NCBI GenBank assembly: GCA_964455395.1
Contig: CAYVWB010000050.1
Location: 1 to 33,096 of the forward strand
DNA: 33,096 bases
From: CAYVWB01 sp964455395
Lineage (GTDB): Bacteria; Desulfobacterota; Desulfovibrionia; Desulfovibrionales; Desulfovibrionaceae
Direction of reading: 5' to 3'
Each line of letters opens with the position of its first letter. Position 1 is the stretch's first letter. A model generated the notes under the pieces. The model made no database searches. It worked only from the letters and a program-made list of their open reading frames with translations, and was not told the DNA's origin. Both the position numbers and the translations under genes were made by a program. Shown here piece after piece: positions 5,801 to 14,293 of this stretch.

Positions 5801-8720
5801 GGTTTCTCCTTTGCGCGCTTGAATCCAGCACGTTTCGAATGGTTTGCGCGAGCTCCTCCTCCACGACGGGCTTCATGAGGAACTCCGCGACGCCTGCGTG
5901 GCGCGCTGTCTCCGCATTCACCGTTTCGGAGTAGCCGGTCATCATGATGATGGGCTGGCCCGGTTGCGCTGCGAGCAGCGCCTTGGCCAGCTCCAGGCCT
6001 GTCATGCCGGGCATGGTCTGGTCTGTGATGACGAGGTCGAACGCCTCGGGGTTTTCGCTGAAGAGCCGCAAGGCCTCGGAAGGCGAGGTGGTGGCGGTGA
6101 CCTCATAGCCGATATTGCTGAGGGATTCCTCGGCCATGCGCACGAGCATGCCTTCATCGTCCACGAAGAGGATGCGCTCGTCGCCATGGGCGTGAGGGCA
6201 GCTGGCGCCGAGAGCGCTTTCTTCCGCAGCTGCGTCGATGCGCGGCAGCAGCACGGTGAAGGTCGTGCCGAGGCCCACCTCGCTTTCCACGTAGACGGAG
6301 CCGCCGTGGTTCTTCACGATGCCGTGCACCACGGAGAGACCCATGCCGGTGCCTTCGCCGGGGCCTTTGGTGGTGAAGAAGGGGTCGTAGATCTGCTCGA
6401 TGATGGATTTGTCGATGCNNNNNNNNNNGTCCGCCACGGTGATTTCGATGAACTTGCCGGCAGCCTGGTCCGGCACGTTGCGCGCGCTCTCCAGGGTGAC
6501 GTCGCGGTGCGTCACGCGCAGCTGCAAGCGACCGCCGTGGGCGCGCATGGCGTGGCCTGCGTTGGTGCACAGATTCATCAGCACCTGATGGATCTGCGTG
6601 GGGTCGCCGGAGATGAGGGAGCCCTCGCCCTCGGCTTCTGGAGTGATCTCCACTTGCACGTCGATGGTGGTGGGCAAGGTGGCGCGGATCAGCTTGCCTA
6701 TCTCCTTGGCCAGGGTGGCCACAGCCACAGGCTTGCGTTCCTGGTCCGTCTGCCTGGAGAAGGTGAGGATCTGCCGCACGAGATCCGAAGCGCGCATGGA
6801 CGCGGACTGGATCTGCAGGAGGTACTCCTCCAGCTTGGAATTCTTCTCCACCACACGCAGCGCCAACCGGACGAAGCCGAGGATGGCGAAGATCATGTTG
6901 TTGAAATCGTGGGCGATGCCCCCGGCCAACGTGCCCAGCGCCTGCATCTTCTGCGCTTGACGGAAATGCTTCTCCAGCCGGGTGCGCTCGTGCTCGGCTT
7001 CTTTGCGCTCGGTGATGTCCACCGCCACGCCAAGGATCTGATCTTTGCCTTTAAGGGGCAGCTTGGTGGTGGAATACCAGCGCGTCTCCCCGGTGACAGG
7101 AGTGATGGAGCGCTGCGGGATGAACAGTGGTTGCCCCGAGTCCAGCACCTCCAGGTCCTCCACGCGGAAGAGGGAGGTCTCGTCCTCGTTGGGGTTGAAG
7201 TCCGGACCCGTGCGGCCGATGAGCTCTTGCGGCGCAGCGCCGTAGAGGTCCGCCATGGCTTTGTTCACCATGACGAAGCGGCCTTCGCGGTCTTTGACGA
7301 AGATGGGGGAGGGCACTGTGTCGATGATCTGGTTGAGGAACGCACGGCTCTCGGCCAGTTCCTCCTCCACGCGTTTGCGCTGAGTGACGTCCAGAATGGA
7401 GACGAGGACCTTGTCCAGGCTTTCCTCATGCCCCGGCGCCACGATGACGTGGATGATGACGTCGCGCAGTTCGCCGTGCAAGGTGCGGTGGCGCGTCTCG
7501 CCGGTGTAGCTGCGGTTGCCGTGCGCCAGCTGGACGAGTTCGCCGCGGAAGAACTCCATGGTCTCGTCCGTGAAGATGGAAGCGAGGCCTTCGCGCAGCT
7601 CGTCCTTGGAAGAGGCCTTGAAGAGTCGCAGGGTTGCATTGTTCACGTCGCAGACGGTGACCAGGCTCACACAGTGCGCCACAGCCAGGGGGTTCTCCGC
7701 GAAGAACGCCTCGAAGTCCGTGACGCCTTCGCGGCGGCGGTCGTCCAGATACTGCTTGATGGCGGAGAAATCCTCTTCCCACAAGGAGATGGGCGAATCC
7801 TCGAAGAGGGAGCGGTACCGCGCTTCGCTCTCTTCCAGAGCTTCCTGGGCTTTCTTGCGCTTGGTCACGGAGCGGCCCACGGCTTGGTACTCCACCAGCT
7901 CCCCGGCGCGGTTGTAAATGGCGCGGTGGGTCCAGTGGTGCCAGTGGACCTCCCCATTCTCCATGATGACGCGGTGCTCGAAGGAGGTGACAGGGTTCTC
8001 CGGCCGCAAGGAAGCGATGCGCTCGTTGATGAGCCGGAGGTCCTCCTCCGGGATATGGGGGATGAAATTCGTGTTGATGAGCTCTTTCTGGGACTTGCCG
8101 AAGTGCCTGGCGTAAGCCTCGTTGACGTAGGAGAGCCGGCCATCCGGCAGGTAGCGGCAGATGAGCTCCGTCTGGTCTTCCAGAATGCCCCGGTACCGCG
8201 CTTCGCTGTCACGCAGGGCTTGCAGTGCGCGTTCGCTCTCGGAGATGTCGCGCACGAAGAGGGATATCTTCTGGACGCCGGCGCCCGGTTCCTGCACAGG
8301 AGAGACGCGATAGCCGTAGGTGGCGTTGGGCGTGGTCACCTTGAAAGAGACGGGTTTGCGCGTCTCCAGGCACTCGCGCAGCCAGCGCCGAACAGGCTCC
8401 ACGGCTTCGTGTTCGATGAGGTCGAAGACGCTGCGCGCTCCCGGCGCTTCCACCGGCCCGAAGCGCATGGCCGCGGGGTCGTTCATGGCGAGGATGGAGC
8501 CCAGGGGATCCAGCACGAAGACGATGTCCAGGGAAGCGTTGAGCGCTGCGCGCGACAGCAGCTTGTGCTCTGTCAGGTCGTCGCGCAGCCGCGTCAGATC
8601 GTCATTCTGGGCTTCCAGTTCCGCCACGCGCGCACGCAGACCGGCGAGCTCCTTGGTGGGGTCGTCGTCGTGCGTCTCCGGGGCGTGTTGTCCATTTTCG
8701 GCTGAGAGGAAGTCGTTCAT
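5793..8720 (-). CDS. Hybrid sensor histidine kinase with four PAS domains and a receiver
   Basis: The predicted 975-residue protein has no transmembrane segment, so it is probably a cytoplasmic sensor. In order it has an N-terminal coiled coil (about 20-50), four PAS units (about 50-165, 165-295, 295-455, 455-585), a HisKA domain with H604 in GIAHDFNN, a HATPase domain (N box NLCTNAGHAMRAHGG, G2 box GTGMGLSVVHGIV) and a C-terminal receiver with phospho-acceptor D900 (LVITDQTMPG). PAS3 is diverged. The 10-base N gap replaces four residues exactly at the G1 box (VAD-four unknown-IDKS), where DxGxGI is expected, so the reading frame is consistent with an intact kinase. GGAG seven bases before the ATG supports the start. 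It heads an operon with two receiver genes; the internal receiver plus separate receivers suggests a branched phosphorelay. Confidence 0.92.
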   Translation of the reverse strand: MNDFLSAENGQHAPETHDDDPTKELAGLRARVAELEAQNDDLTRLRDDLTEHKLLSRAALNASLDIVFVLDPLGSILAMNDPAAMRFGPVEAPGARSVFDLIEHEAVEPVRRWLRECLETRKPVSFKVTTPNATYGYRVSPVQEPGAGVQKISLFVRDISESERALQALRDSEARYRGILEDQTELICRYLPDGRLSYVNEAYARHFGKSQKELINTNFIPHIPEEDLRLINERIASLRPENPVTSFEHRVIMENGEVHWHHWTHRAIYNRAGELVEYQAVGRSVTKRKKAQEALEESEARYRSLFEDSPISLWEEDFSAIKQYLDDRRREGVTDFEAFFAENPLAVAHCVSLVTVCDVNNATLRLFKASSKDELREGLASIFTDETMEFFRGELVQLAHGNRSYTGETRHRTLHGELRDVIIHVIVAPGHEESLDKVLVSILDVTQRKRVEEELAESRAFLNQIIDTVPSPIFVKDREGRFVMVNKAMADLYGAAPQELIGRTGPDFNPNEDETSLFRVEDLEVLDSGQPLFIPQRSITPVTGETRWYSTTKLPLKGKDQILGVAVDITERKEAEHERTRLEKHFRQAQKMQALGTLAGGIAHDFNNMIFAILGFVRLALRVVEKNSKLEEYLLQIQSASMRASDLVRQILTFSRQTDQERKPVAVATLAKEIGKLIRATLPTTIDVQVEITPEAEGEGSLISGDPTQIHQVLMNLCTNAGHAMRAHGGRLQLRVTHRDVTLESARNVPDQAAGKFIEITVADXXXXIDKSIIEQIYDPFFTTKGPGEGTGMGLSVVHGIVKNHGGSVYVESEVGLGTTFTVLLPRIDAAAEESALGASCPHAHGDERILFVDDEGMLVRMAEESLSNIGYEVTATTSPSEALRLFSENPEAFDLVITDQTMPGMTGLELAKALLAAQPGQPIIMMTGYSETVNAETARHAGVAEFLMKPVVEEELAQTIRNVLDSSAQRRNHA
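6419..6428. other. 10-base N gap inside the kinase G1 box
   Basis: Ten unresolved bases lie between sequence encoding VAD and IDKSIIEQIYDPFF. The gap leaves the frame intact and spans exactly the four residues expected for TGxG of the ATP-binding G1 box, so the gap length appears right. Confidence 0.95.
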
Positions 8721-8759
8721 GCCTGCTCCGGGCCTTGGGTGCGAATTGGCGCCAACCCC

Positions 8760-8790
8760 ATTATATTCACGGAAATTTGCGGCAAGTCAA
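8760..8790 (-). promoter_or_regulatory. Putative sigma70 promoter for the hybrid-kinase operon
   Basis: On the minus strand TTGACT (8790-8785) and a perfect TATAAT (8765-8760) are separated by 19 bases, which is long but tolerated. The predicted leader before the ATG at 8720 is about 33 bases. Confidence 0.55.
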
Positions 8791-8931
8791 CGCGTTTGCG
8801 CGGCAGGGGGGAAGTCGGGTAGGCCGGGACCGTGGAGACATTGCGCCCGGGGGCGACGCGGTGGACGAACCGGCGCAAAAGGGATACCCTTTCCTTCCAA
8901 TCCCCCCCACTCCCACCCACACGAACGCCTC

Positions 8932-9714
8932 ATGGCCCAGGATCTCTCCCAACTCATCACAGACGGCAGAATACGCGGCGTCTTCTCCACGCAGTCCAAA
9001 GCGCGGGTCGGTTTCGGCCACACCTCCAAGAAGACCGAGCAAACCGTGTACATGTACGTGGAAGAGACGGAGGAAGGCGCCTTCGGTGTACAACCCCTGA
9101 ATTCCAGTTACATTCCCTCCGGCGCCATGCAGTACATCACCAGGGAGATGCTGCTCAAACAGTATCTGCCGGAGCCGGGGGTCTATCTGGAACGTGTGCA
9201 GCCCGCCATGCGCGAGCTGGAACGCACCATCGACCGCGCCGAGGACCATTACGAGAAGGAAGAGCTCTTCAGTGCGGAATATGAGTTCAAGAACGCGCTG
9301 CGCATTGATGAGGAGAACATCCGCGCCACATTCGGTCTGGGGCTCACTTATCTGGAACGCAACGAACGCGACAAGGGCGATCTCGTCTTCCGCAGACTCG
9401 CGCGACTCAAAGGCGCTTTCGAAGAGAAGCACAAGCACCTCTTCAATGAATTCGGCATGAAGTTGCGCAAGAATCGCATGTATCCTCAAGCTCTGAAACA
9501 TTACGCCCGCGCCTACAAGCTCAGCAAGGACGATCCCCACCTGCTCTACAACATGGCGCGGGTCCTTTACGACAAAGGCAGAATACAGGCGTGCCGTCGC
9601 TTTCTGAACAAGGCGCTGGACCTGGACCCCGACTTCGAGGAGGCCAAGGCCTTTCTCAAGGCCCTGAAAAAGCCCCGCGTGGAAGAACCGCTCCCCCTTC
9701 TGGACTCCCTGTAG
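8932..9714 (+). CDS. Tetratricopeptide-repeat protein (paralogue of the gene at 10740)
   Basis: The 260 residues lack a signal peptide. An N-terminal part (1-80: GRIRGVFSTQSKARVGFGHT, YVEETEEGAFGVQPLNSSYIPSGA) precedes an alpha-helical half with TPR-like units at about 105-140 (YEFKNALRIDEENIRATFGL), 165-215 (FGMKLRKNRMYPQALKHYAR, LLYNMARVLYDKGRIQACRR) and a terminal ALDLDPDFEEA. TPRs are protein-docking scaffolds. The ATG at 8932 has no Shine-Dalgarno, but the residues from there align with the start of the paralogue. An AAAGGG-ATA-CCCTTT dyad lies about 40 bases upstream (8878-8892). It is the first of three closely spaced genes with the MshEN/CheX-like protein and its own paralogue, so it may be part of a signalling or surface-machine scaffold. 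Confidence 0.85.
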   Translation: MAQDLSQLITDGRIRGVFSTQSKARVGFGHTSKKTEQTVYMYVEETEEGAFGVQPLNSSYIPSGAMQYITREMLLKQYLPEPGVYLERVQPAMRELERTIDRAEDHYEKEELFSAEYEFKNALRIDEENIRATFGLGLTYLERNERDKGDLVFRRLARLKGAFEEKHKHLFNEFGMKLRKNRMYPQALKHYARAYKLSKDDPHLLYNMARVLYDKGRIQACRRFLNKALDLDPDFEEAKAFLKALKKPRVEEPLPLLDSL

Positions 9715-9723
9715 GCGAAGTGC

Positions 9724-10656
9724 ATGCACACCACCAACGAGAAATTCATCCGCTTTTTCGGCTGGTATTTGCTGGCCAAAGGCGTCATCGACGAAGCCAC
9801 CCTGGACCAGGCCGTGCAGCATCAGCGCGAAGCCAACAAGCTCATCGGGCAGGTGGCTGTGGAGAAAGGGTACATGGACGACGAGGGCGTGAACCGCGTG
9901 GCCCGGGAACAGCGCCTGGCGGACGAACCCTTCGGCGCCATCGCCGTGCGGCTCGGCTTGTTGACCAAAGACCAGCTCGACGACCTCCTCTTCGTCCAGA
10001 ACGTGCACAGCTCCCATCTGGGCGAAGCCCTGCTCGCCCTCGGCCTCATCTCCGAAACGCAGTTCAGCGTGGCGTTGGACGACTTCTTCCGCCTGGAGCA
10101 GGAACGCGCCGAGCTCATCGAGCACGCTCTGGCCGCGCACCCGGCCAAGCGCATCTACCACGCCCTCATCTACTCCCTGGAGCACGCCTTTCCCCGGTTC
10201 ATGCGCAAAGCCGCCAAGGTGAGCGCCTTGGCCCCGCCGGACGCCAGCATCCTCGCCGGCGCGCGGGTGCGCATTCGGCTGCGCTTGAATGACGCGCGAC
10301 GCTACGAATGCGTGTTTGTTCTGGACGACGACGGCGTGGAGAGCATTGCGCAGCAGTTCGACCCGGACCGCGTCGACCTCGATCGTGAACAAGCCTTGCA
10401 TGCCTGTCTGGAGTTCATGGCCATCGTGGAGCGCTATCTCGCCCAGCAGCTCACCACGCAAGGCCGTCATCCAGTGGAGACCGTCCTGGAAGGCGAGCTG
10501 CTCGACGACGAGGCCCGCGCCGTCGTCATTCCGGAGGGCAGCTTCGCCGTGGAGATGGCCACTCCAGCCGGCTCCCTGGGCATGCGCATCGCCGTGAAGG
10601 AACTGGCTCCCGACGCTCCGGCGCAGCGCGAAGGAGCGCCGGCCCGCGCCGACTGA
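9724..10656 (+). CDS. MshEN-like protein with a possible CheX-type C-terminal domain
   Basis: This 310-residue soluble protein has two halves. Residues 1-125 carry two units resembling the MshEN/GspE N-terminal fold, which in other proteins can bind c-di-GMP (FGWYLLAKGVIDEATLDQAV, then AIAVRLGLLTKDQLDDLLFV, HLGEALLALGLISETQF). Residues about 175-295 look like a CheX-type fold (VRIRLRLNDARRYECVFVLD, then LHACLEFMAIVERYLAQQL, FAVEMATPAGSLGMRIAV). The CheX phosphatase signature ExxN is only half kept (E present, N replaced), so phosphatase activity is doubtful. The ATG lies 9 bases after the preceding TPR stop with only a weak purine tract, so translation is probably coupled. Between two paralogous TPR genes it looks like a signalling adaptor. 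The domain names are inferences from pattern. Confidence 0.72.
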   Translation: MHTTNEKFIRFFGWYLLAKGVIDEATLDQAVQHQREANKLIGQVAVEKGYMDDEGVNRVAREQRLADEPFGAIAVRLGLLTKDQLDDLLFVQNVHSSHLGEALLALGLISETQFSVALDDFFRLEQERAELIEHALAAHPAKRIYHALIYSLEHAFPRFMRKAAKVSALAPPDASILAGARVRIRLRLNDARRYECVFVLDDDGVESIAQQFDPDRVDLDREQALHACLEFMAIVERYLAQQLTTQGRHPVETVLEGELLDDEARAVVIPEGSFAVEMATPAGSLGMRIAVKELAPDAPAQREGAPARAD

Positions 10657-10739
10657 GCCGTGGCGAGAAGTCTTTCGTCATTCTTCACTTCAAGGGGTGA
10701 CCGCGAGCCCACCCGCCAACCCCAGCAGGACGCACCTTC

Positions 10740-11516
10740 ATGCCGCAGACCGATCACAACGCGCCCGGCCTCAAAGGCGTCTTTTCCGCCACGCGCAACG
10801 TCTACATCGGGGAAGGCGCCACCCGCAGGAAAACCGCCCAGACCACGCTGGTGTACGCCGAACAGAGCGACCAGCCGGAAGCCGGATCGGGGGAGCCCTC
10901 CATTCTCGTCACCCCGCTCAACCCCGCCTACCTCCCCACCGGCGAAGCCACGCCCTGGGGCCTGGAGGAGTTCCTCGCCAGGCACGCGCCCGAACCGGAG
11001 ATCTACGAAACGAAGATGCTCCCCGCCGTACGCGAGCTCGCCAAGATCAACGCGCGTGGCGAACGGTTGCGCCAGCAAGGCCAGAGCTACTCCGCGGAGG
11101 TGGAGTTCAAGAACGCCCTCGCCATGGACGACGCCAACGCCCGCGCCAACCTGGGCCTGGGCCTCACCTACCTGGATCGCGGGGAAACGAGCCTCGCGGA
11201 AACCCAGCTGAAAAAGCTCGTGAAGATTTCGGAGACCTTCTCCCAAGACAACAAACACCTCTTCAACGAATTCGGCATCAAGCTGCGCAAGAACGCCATG
11301 TACGACCAGGCCCTCGCCTACTACGGCCGTGCGCTCCAGCTCGCCAGCAAGGACGACCACCTCTACTACAACATCGCGCGCACCCTCCACGACAAGGGCG
11401 ACTACCAGAAGGCGTTGGGCTTCATCCGAAAAGCGCTCCAGCTGGACCCCCACTCCGAAGCCGCGGCCAACCTCGCCGCCGTCCTCGAACGGAAGATCGG
11501 CAAGACGCAGGGGTGA
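10740..11516 (+). CDS. Tetratricopeptide-repeat protein (paralogue of the gene at 8932)
   Basis: The 258 residues align over their whole length with the protein encoded at 8932-9714. Shared segments include LKGVFSATRNVYIG/IRGVFSTQSKARVG, SAEVEFKNALAMDDANARANLGLGLTYLDRGE, KHLFNEFGIKLRKNAMYDQAL and a C-terminal TPR (DYQKALGFIRKALQLDPHSEAAANLAA). It has no signal peptide, so a cytoplasmic scaffold is likely. A weak AGGA lies about 11 bases before the ATG. It ends the three-gene cluster and converges on the glutamate synthase operon. The stop region contains a 25-bp duplication (see 11460-11542) showing the C-terminus was recently altered. Confidence 0.85.
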   Translation: MPQTDHNAPGLKGVFSATRNVYIGEGATRRKTAQTTLVYAEQSDQPEAGSGEPSILVTPLNPAYLPTGEATPWGLEEFLARHAPEPEIYETKMLPAVRELAKINARGERLRQQGQSYSAEVEFKNALAMDDANARANLGLGLTYLDRGETSLAETQLKKLVKISETFSQDNKHLFNEFGIKLRKNAMYDQALAYYGRALQLASKDDHLYYNIARTLHDKGDYQKALGFIRKALQLDPHSEAAANLAAVLERKIGKTQG

Positions 11517-11542
11517 CGCCGCGGCCAATCTCGCCGCCGTCC
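11460..11542 (+). repeat. 25-bp duplication spanning the TPR gene stop
   Basis: The copies 11460-11484 and 11518-11542 begin GCCGCGGCCAA and differ at one base (C versus T), 58 bases apart. The first encodes AAANLAAV near the C-terminus; the second lies just past the TGA and encodes the same residues in another frame. Confidence 0.7.
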
Positions 11543-11753
11543 ATCGCGCCGGCCGCGCTTTCCAGGGGAGGACGTCGGCAGTGCGGCGCCCCTCTCCCGC
11601 CTTCTCCCAGGGGATGACACGGGGGACGTTGGCTGGCGTTCTGTCGTCGGGATCGAATCACCATGGACAGCGACTGCTCGCACCATCCGCATCGGAACTG
11701 CGACTTGGTGGAGTACAACCACGAACCGACTCGTACGATTGTCGGGCGCGCGT

Positions 11754-11808
11754 GAAAAGGCCCGGCGGGTCGCCGCGTCCGGGCTGGACGAAGGCGACCG
11801 GCCGGGCC
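11754..11808 (-). terminator. Intrinsic terminator of the glutamate synthase operon
   Basis: A 16-base stem with one mismatch is formed by 11759-11774 and 11793-11808. Read on the minus strand it is followed by TTTTC, 48 bases after the stop of the last gene. The rest of the 339-base convergent spacer (11517-11855) shows no convincing gene. Confidence 0.65.
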
Positions 11809-11855
11809 GTGTCGGACGCAAGGGGAAAGCGCTTCCCCGAGACGCAACGCGCGGC

Positions 11856-14177
11856 TTACTCCAGCGGGGCGTTGTCGTGCATCTCCCAGACTCCGCAGGG
11901 ACAGGCGCCGGCGCAGAAGCCGCAGGCGATGCACTTGTCCGGGTCCACGATATACTCGTAGCCTTTGCCTTCCGGCGTATCCTTGCGGCTGATGGCGCTT
12001 TGGGGGCAGAGGGTCTCGCAGAGGCCGCAGTCCCGGCAGGCGCCGCAGGAGGAGCACTCCTTGGCGCAGGTGCTCAGATCCGCGAAGGTGGTGATGCGCG
12101 GGTCGAAGTATTCGAGCTTGATGCGCGAGTAGTCCACGATGCAGCGGGTGTCCTGCATGGGCCGGCGGCCGGTGATGATGTCGTCGATGGACTCCGCAGC
12201 CTTGCGGCCCATGCCGATGGCGTGGGTCAACAGTCCGGGCCGGACGATGTCGCCCACGGCGAAGACCTGGTTGTCCGTGGTTTGCTGGAGTTCGTTGACA
12301 GTGATGTGGCCGCGTTCCGTGGCGATGGTCTCCGGGAGGAACTCCAGGTCGGGCGCGTCGCCGATGGAGAAGACCACGGTGTCCGCGGGGAGCAGCTCTC
12401 CGGTGGTGAGCACCAGGCCCTCTTCGGTGATCTCCTTGGTGAAGGCGGGCCATTTGAAGACGGCGCCGGCGGCTTCGGCGTCGCGTTTTTCCTTGCCGTG
12501 GGCAGCGGGTTTCTGGATGTCGATGAGGGTGACATTTTCGGCGCCCAGGCGGTAGCATTCCGTGGCCACGTCGCAACCCACGTTGCCTGCGCCCACGATG
12601 ACCACCTGCTTGCCCACCTCGGCTTCGCCTTGTTTGGCTTTGCGGAGGAACTCCAGGGCGGGGTGGCCGCGCTCGGCGCCGGGCACGGGGAGGGTCCGCG
12701 GCGTTTGCGCGCCCACGGCGATGACCACGAAATCGTAGTCTTCCTTGAGATGGTCGAATTCCTCACGGCTGAGCTTCTGCTTCAGGTGGACATGGGGCAG
12801 CACTTTGGCGGCGCGGTCCAGCTCGGCTTGCACCACTTCCTTGGGGATGCGGCTGTCCGGGATGGCCGCCACGATCTTGCCGCCGAGGGTCTCCTCCATG
12901 TCGTAGACCACGGCTTCGTGTCCCTTGAGGCGCAGTTGCCATGCAGTGGAGATGCCGCCGGGGCCGCCGCCGATAACGGCGATGCGCTTGCCTGTCAGGC
13001 TCGGCATGGCCGGCGCCGCGGTGGCTGCGCCTTGTTTGCCCATGGCGGTGATGTCGATGGGCGCAAGGCTGCGCGAGCTGCGGGTGCAGCCTTCCATGCA
13101 GAGGTTGGGGCAGAGGTAGCCGCAGACGGTGGCGGGGAAGGGGGTGTAAGCCAGGGCCAGGTCCATGGCTTCGTCAGTGAGGCCGGCGCGCACCAGCCGC
13201 CACCGCTCCTGCACGGGCATGCCCGTGGGGCAGGCGTGCTGGCAGGGGGCCATGCGCTTGGCGTTCTCCCAGACAGGGACGGAACGCCGCAGCTCCCCCG
13301 TGACCACGGGGCCGATGGGCGAGCGGTCCGTGGTCACCAGATCCCCGATCAGGCCGCCTTTGCCCAGTTCGGCCTCCCACACCTGCATGCGGAATTCCGT
13401 CATGGAGCGGCGGGACTTGCCGGCTTTCTCGTAAGGCGTCTTGGCGATGATGAGCTGCCAGTCCTCGCGCACGGCGAAGGTCGCGTAGAGCTCGGGCTTG
13501 CCGATCTTTTCCAGGTAGCCCTTGAGGTGTTCGGTGAGCCACGCCCAGTCCACGTCCGCGATGGCTTCTTCGCGCGCGTCCACCAAGCTGTAGCCTTGGT
13601 GTGGTCCGCGGAAGTAGATGCGGCCGCCCACCATGCCCACGCACGGCCGGTAGCCCAGCACGTTGTCCGGGTTCTGGGGTTCATGCCCGCAGACGACGGC
13701 CACGCCGCCGGCCATGAACTCGGCGAAGTAGTCGCCGGTGGAGCCCAGCACCCAGAGCTCGGGCGGGTCGAAGCGCGGGTTGCGCTTGGTCATGGTCATG
13801 CCGCGCGCGCCGATGTCCCCGGCCACGTAGACTTTGCCGGTGGCCATGGCGTTGCAGGCGCCATTGCCGGCGTCGCCGTGGACGATTATCTCGGCGCCGC
13901 CGTTCAACCAGCCCACGTCGTCGGAAACAGGGCCGTGCACGGTGATGGTGGTGTTGGGGAAGCCCATGGAGCCCACGCGCTGGCCCGGCGAGCCGGTAAG
14001 CGCCACGTGGATGGGCTCGTCCTTGGAGATCCAGAGCCGGCCGCCAAGGCCGTGCTGGCCGGCGGCTTCGATGTCCAGCCGGCGGGCGCCTTGGAGCACG
14101 GCGCGCTGGATGCGCTCCTCCAGAATGCGCGACTCCAGGCGCTGGCCGTTTTCAAGGCCGGAGAGGGTGGCTNNNNN
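11856..14177 (-). CDS. Glutamate synthase subunit: GXGXG domain fused to FAD/NAD(P) oxidoreductase with terminal ferredoxin
   Basis: About 773 residues with an unusual fusion. Residues 1-230 are the GXGXG beta-helix normally at the end of the large glutamate synthase subunit (GSMGFPNTTITVHGPVSDDV, GGAEIIVHGDAGNGACNAMA, GGVAVVCGHE). About 305-370 is the GltD-type cysteine domain (CQHACPTGMP, CGYLCPNLCMEGC). FAD-binding IAVIGGGPGGISTAW is near 397, the NAD(P) motif VVIVGAGNVGCDVA near 526, and flavin motif NQVFAVGDIVRPGLLT follows. The C-terminus adds two cysteine clusters (CSSCGACRDCGLCETLCP and CIACGFCAGACPCG), probably [4Fe-4S]. It would deliver electrons to the FMN subunit encoded upstream. 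The start is hidden in the N gap: the last ATG that could fit is at 14177-14175, giving M-x-ATLSGLENG. It is the last gene of the three-gene operon. Confidence 0.85.
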   Translation of the reverse strand, partial: XXATLSGLENGQRLESRILEERIQRAVLQGARRLDIEAAGQHGLGGRLWISKDEPIHVALTGSPGQRVGSMGFPNTTITVHGPVSDDVGWLNGGAEIIVHGDAGNGACNAMATGKVYVAGDIGARGMTMTKRNPRFDPPELWVLGSTGDYFAEFMAGGVAVVCGHEPQNPDNVLGYRPCVGMVGGRIYFRGPHQGYSLVDAREEAIADVDWAWLTEHLKGYLEKIGKPELYATFAVREDWQLIIAKTPYEKAGKSRRSMTEFRMQVWEAELGKGGLIGDLVTTDRSPIGPVVTGELRRSVPVWENAKRMAPCQHACPTGMPVQERWRLVRAGLTDEAMDLALAYTPFPATVCGYLCPNLCMEGCTRSSRSLAPIDITAMGKQGAATAAPAMPSLTGKRIAVIGGGPGGISTAWQLRLKGHEAVVYDMEETLGGKIVAAIPDSRIPKEVVQAELDRAAKVLPHVHLKQKLSREEFDHLKEDYDFVVIAVGAQTPRTLPVPGAERGHPALEFLRKAKQGEAEVGKQVVIVGAGNVGCDVATECYRLGAENVTLIDIQKPAAHGKEKRDAEAAGAVFKWPAFTKEITEEGLVLTTGELLPADTVVFSIGDAPDLEFLPETIATERGHITVNELQQTTDNQVFAVGDIVRPGLLTHAIGMGRKAAESIDDIITGRRPMQDTRCIVDYSRIKLEYFDPRITTFADLSTCAKECSSCGACRDCGLCETLCPQSAISRKDTPEGKGYEYIVDPDKCIACGFCAGACPCGVWEMHDNAPLE

Positions 14178-14182
14178 NNNNN
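14173..14182. other. 10-base N gap covering the start of the reductase subunit
   Basis: Ten unresolved bases separate the 111-base intergenic stretch after the FMN subunit from sequence encoding ATLSGLENGQRL. The start codon and probably the Shine-Dalgarno fall in the gap. AAAGGA at 14199-14194 is too far for a good site unless the gap length is wrong. Confidence 0.95.
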
Positions 14183-14293
14183 GTCTCGAAGCGTCCTTTG
14201 GGTCGTTGTCGGGGCGCGGCGCGCAGGCCGCGGCCTGAAGGCCTCCGGGGTGGCGAAGCAAGCGCGTCGTGGCGCTCGGTCGTCTTCCCCGGG

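Noticed and set aside
5844..8705. Very long plus-strand ORF opposite the four-PAS kinase
   Set aside because: It mirrors the codon structure of the kinase on the other strand and has no domain of its own.
11663..11755. 30-codon ORF with a C/H-rich start (MDSDCSHHPHRNCDLVEY)
   Set aside because: There is no ribosome binding site and no neighbour supporting it; the cysteine/histidine pattern does not match a zinc motif.
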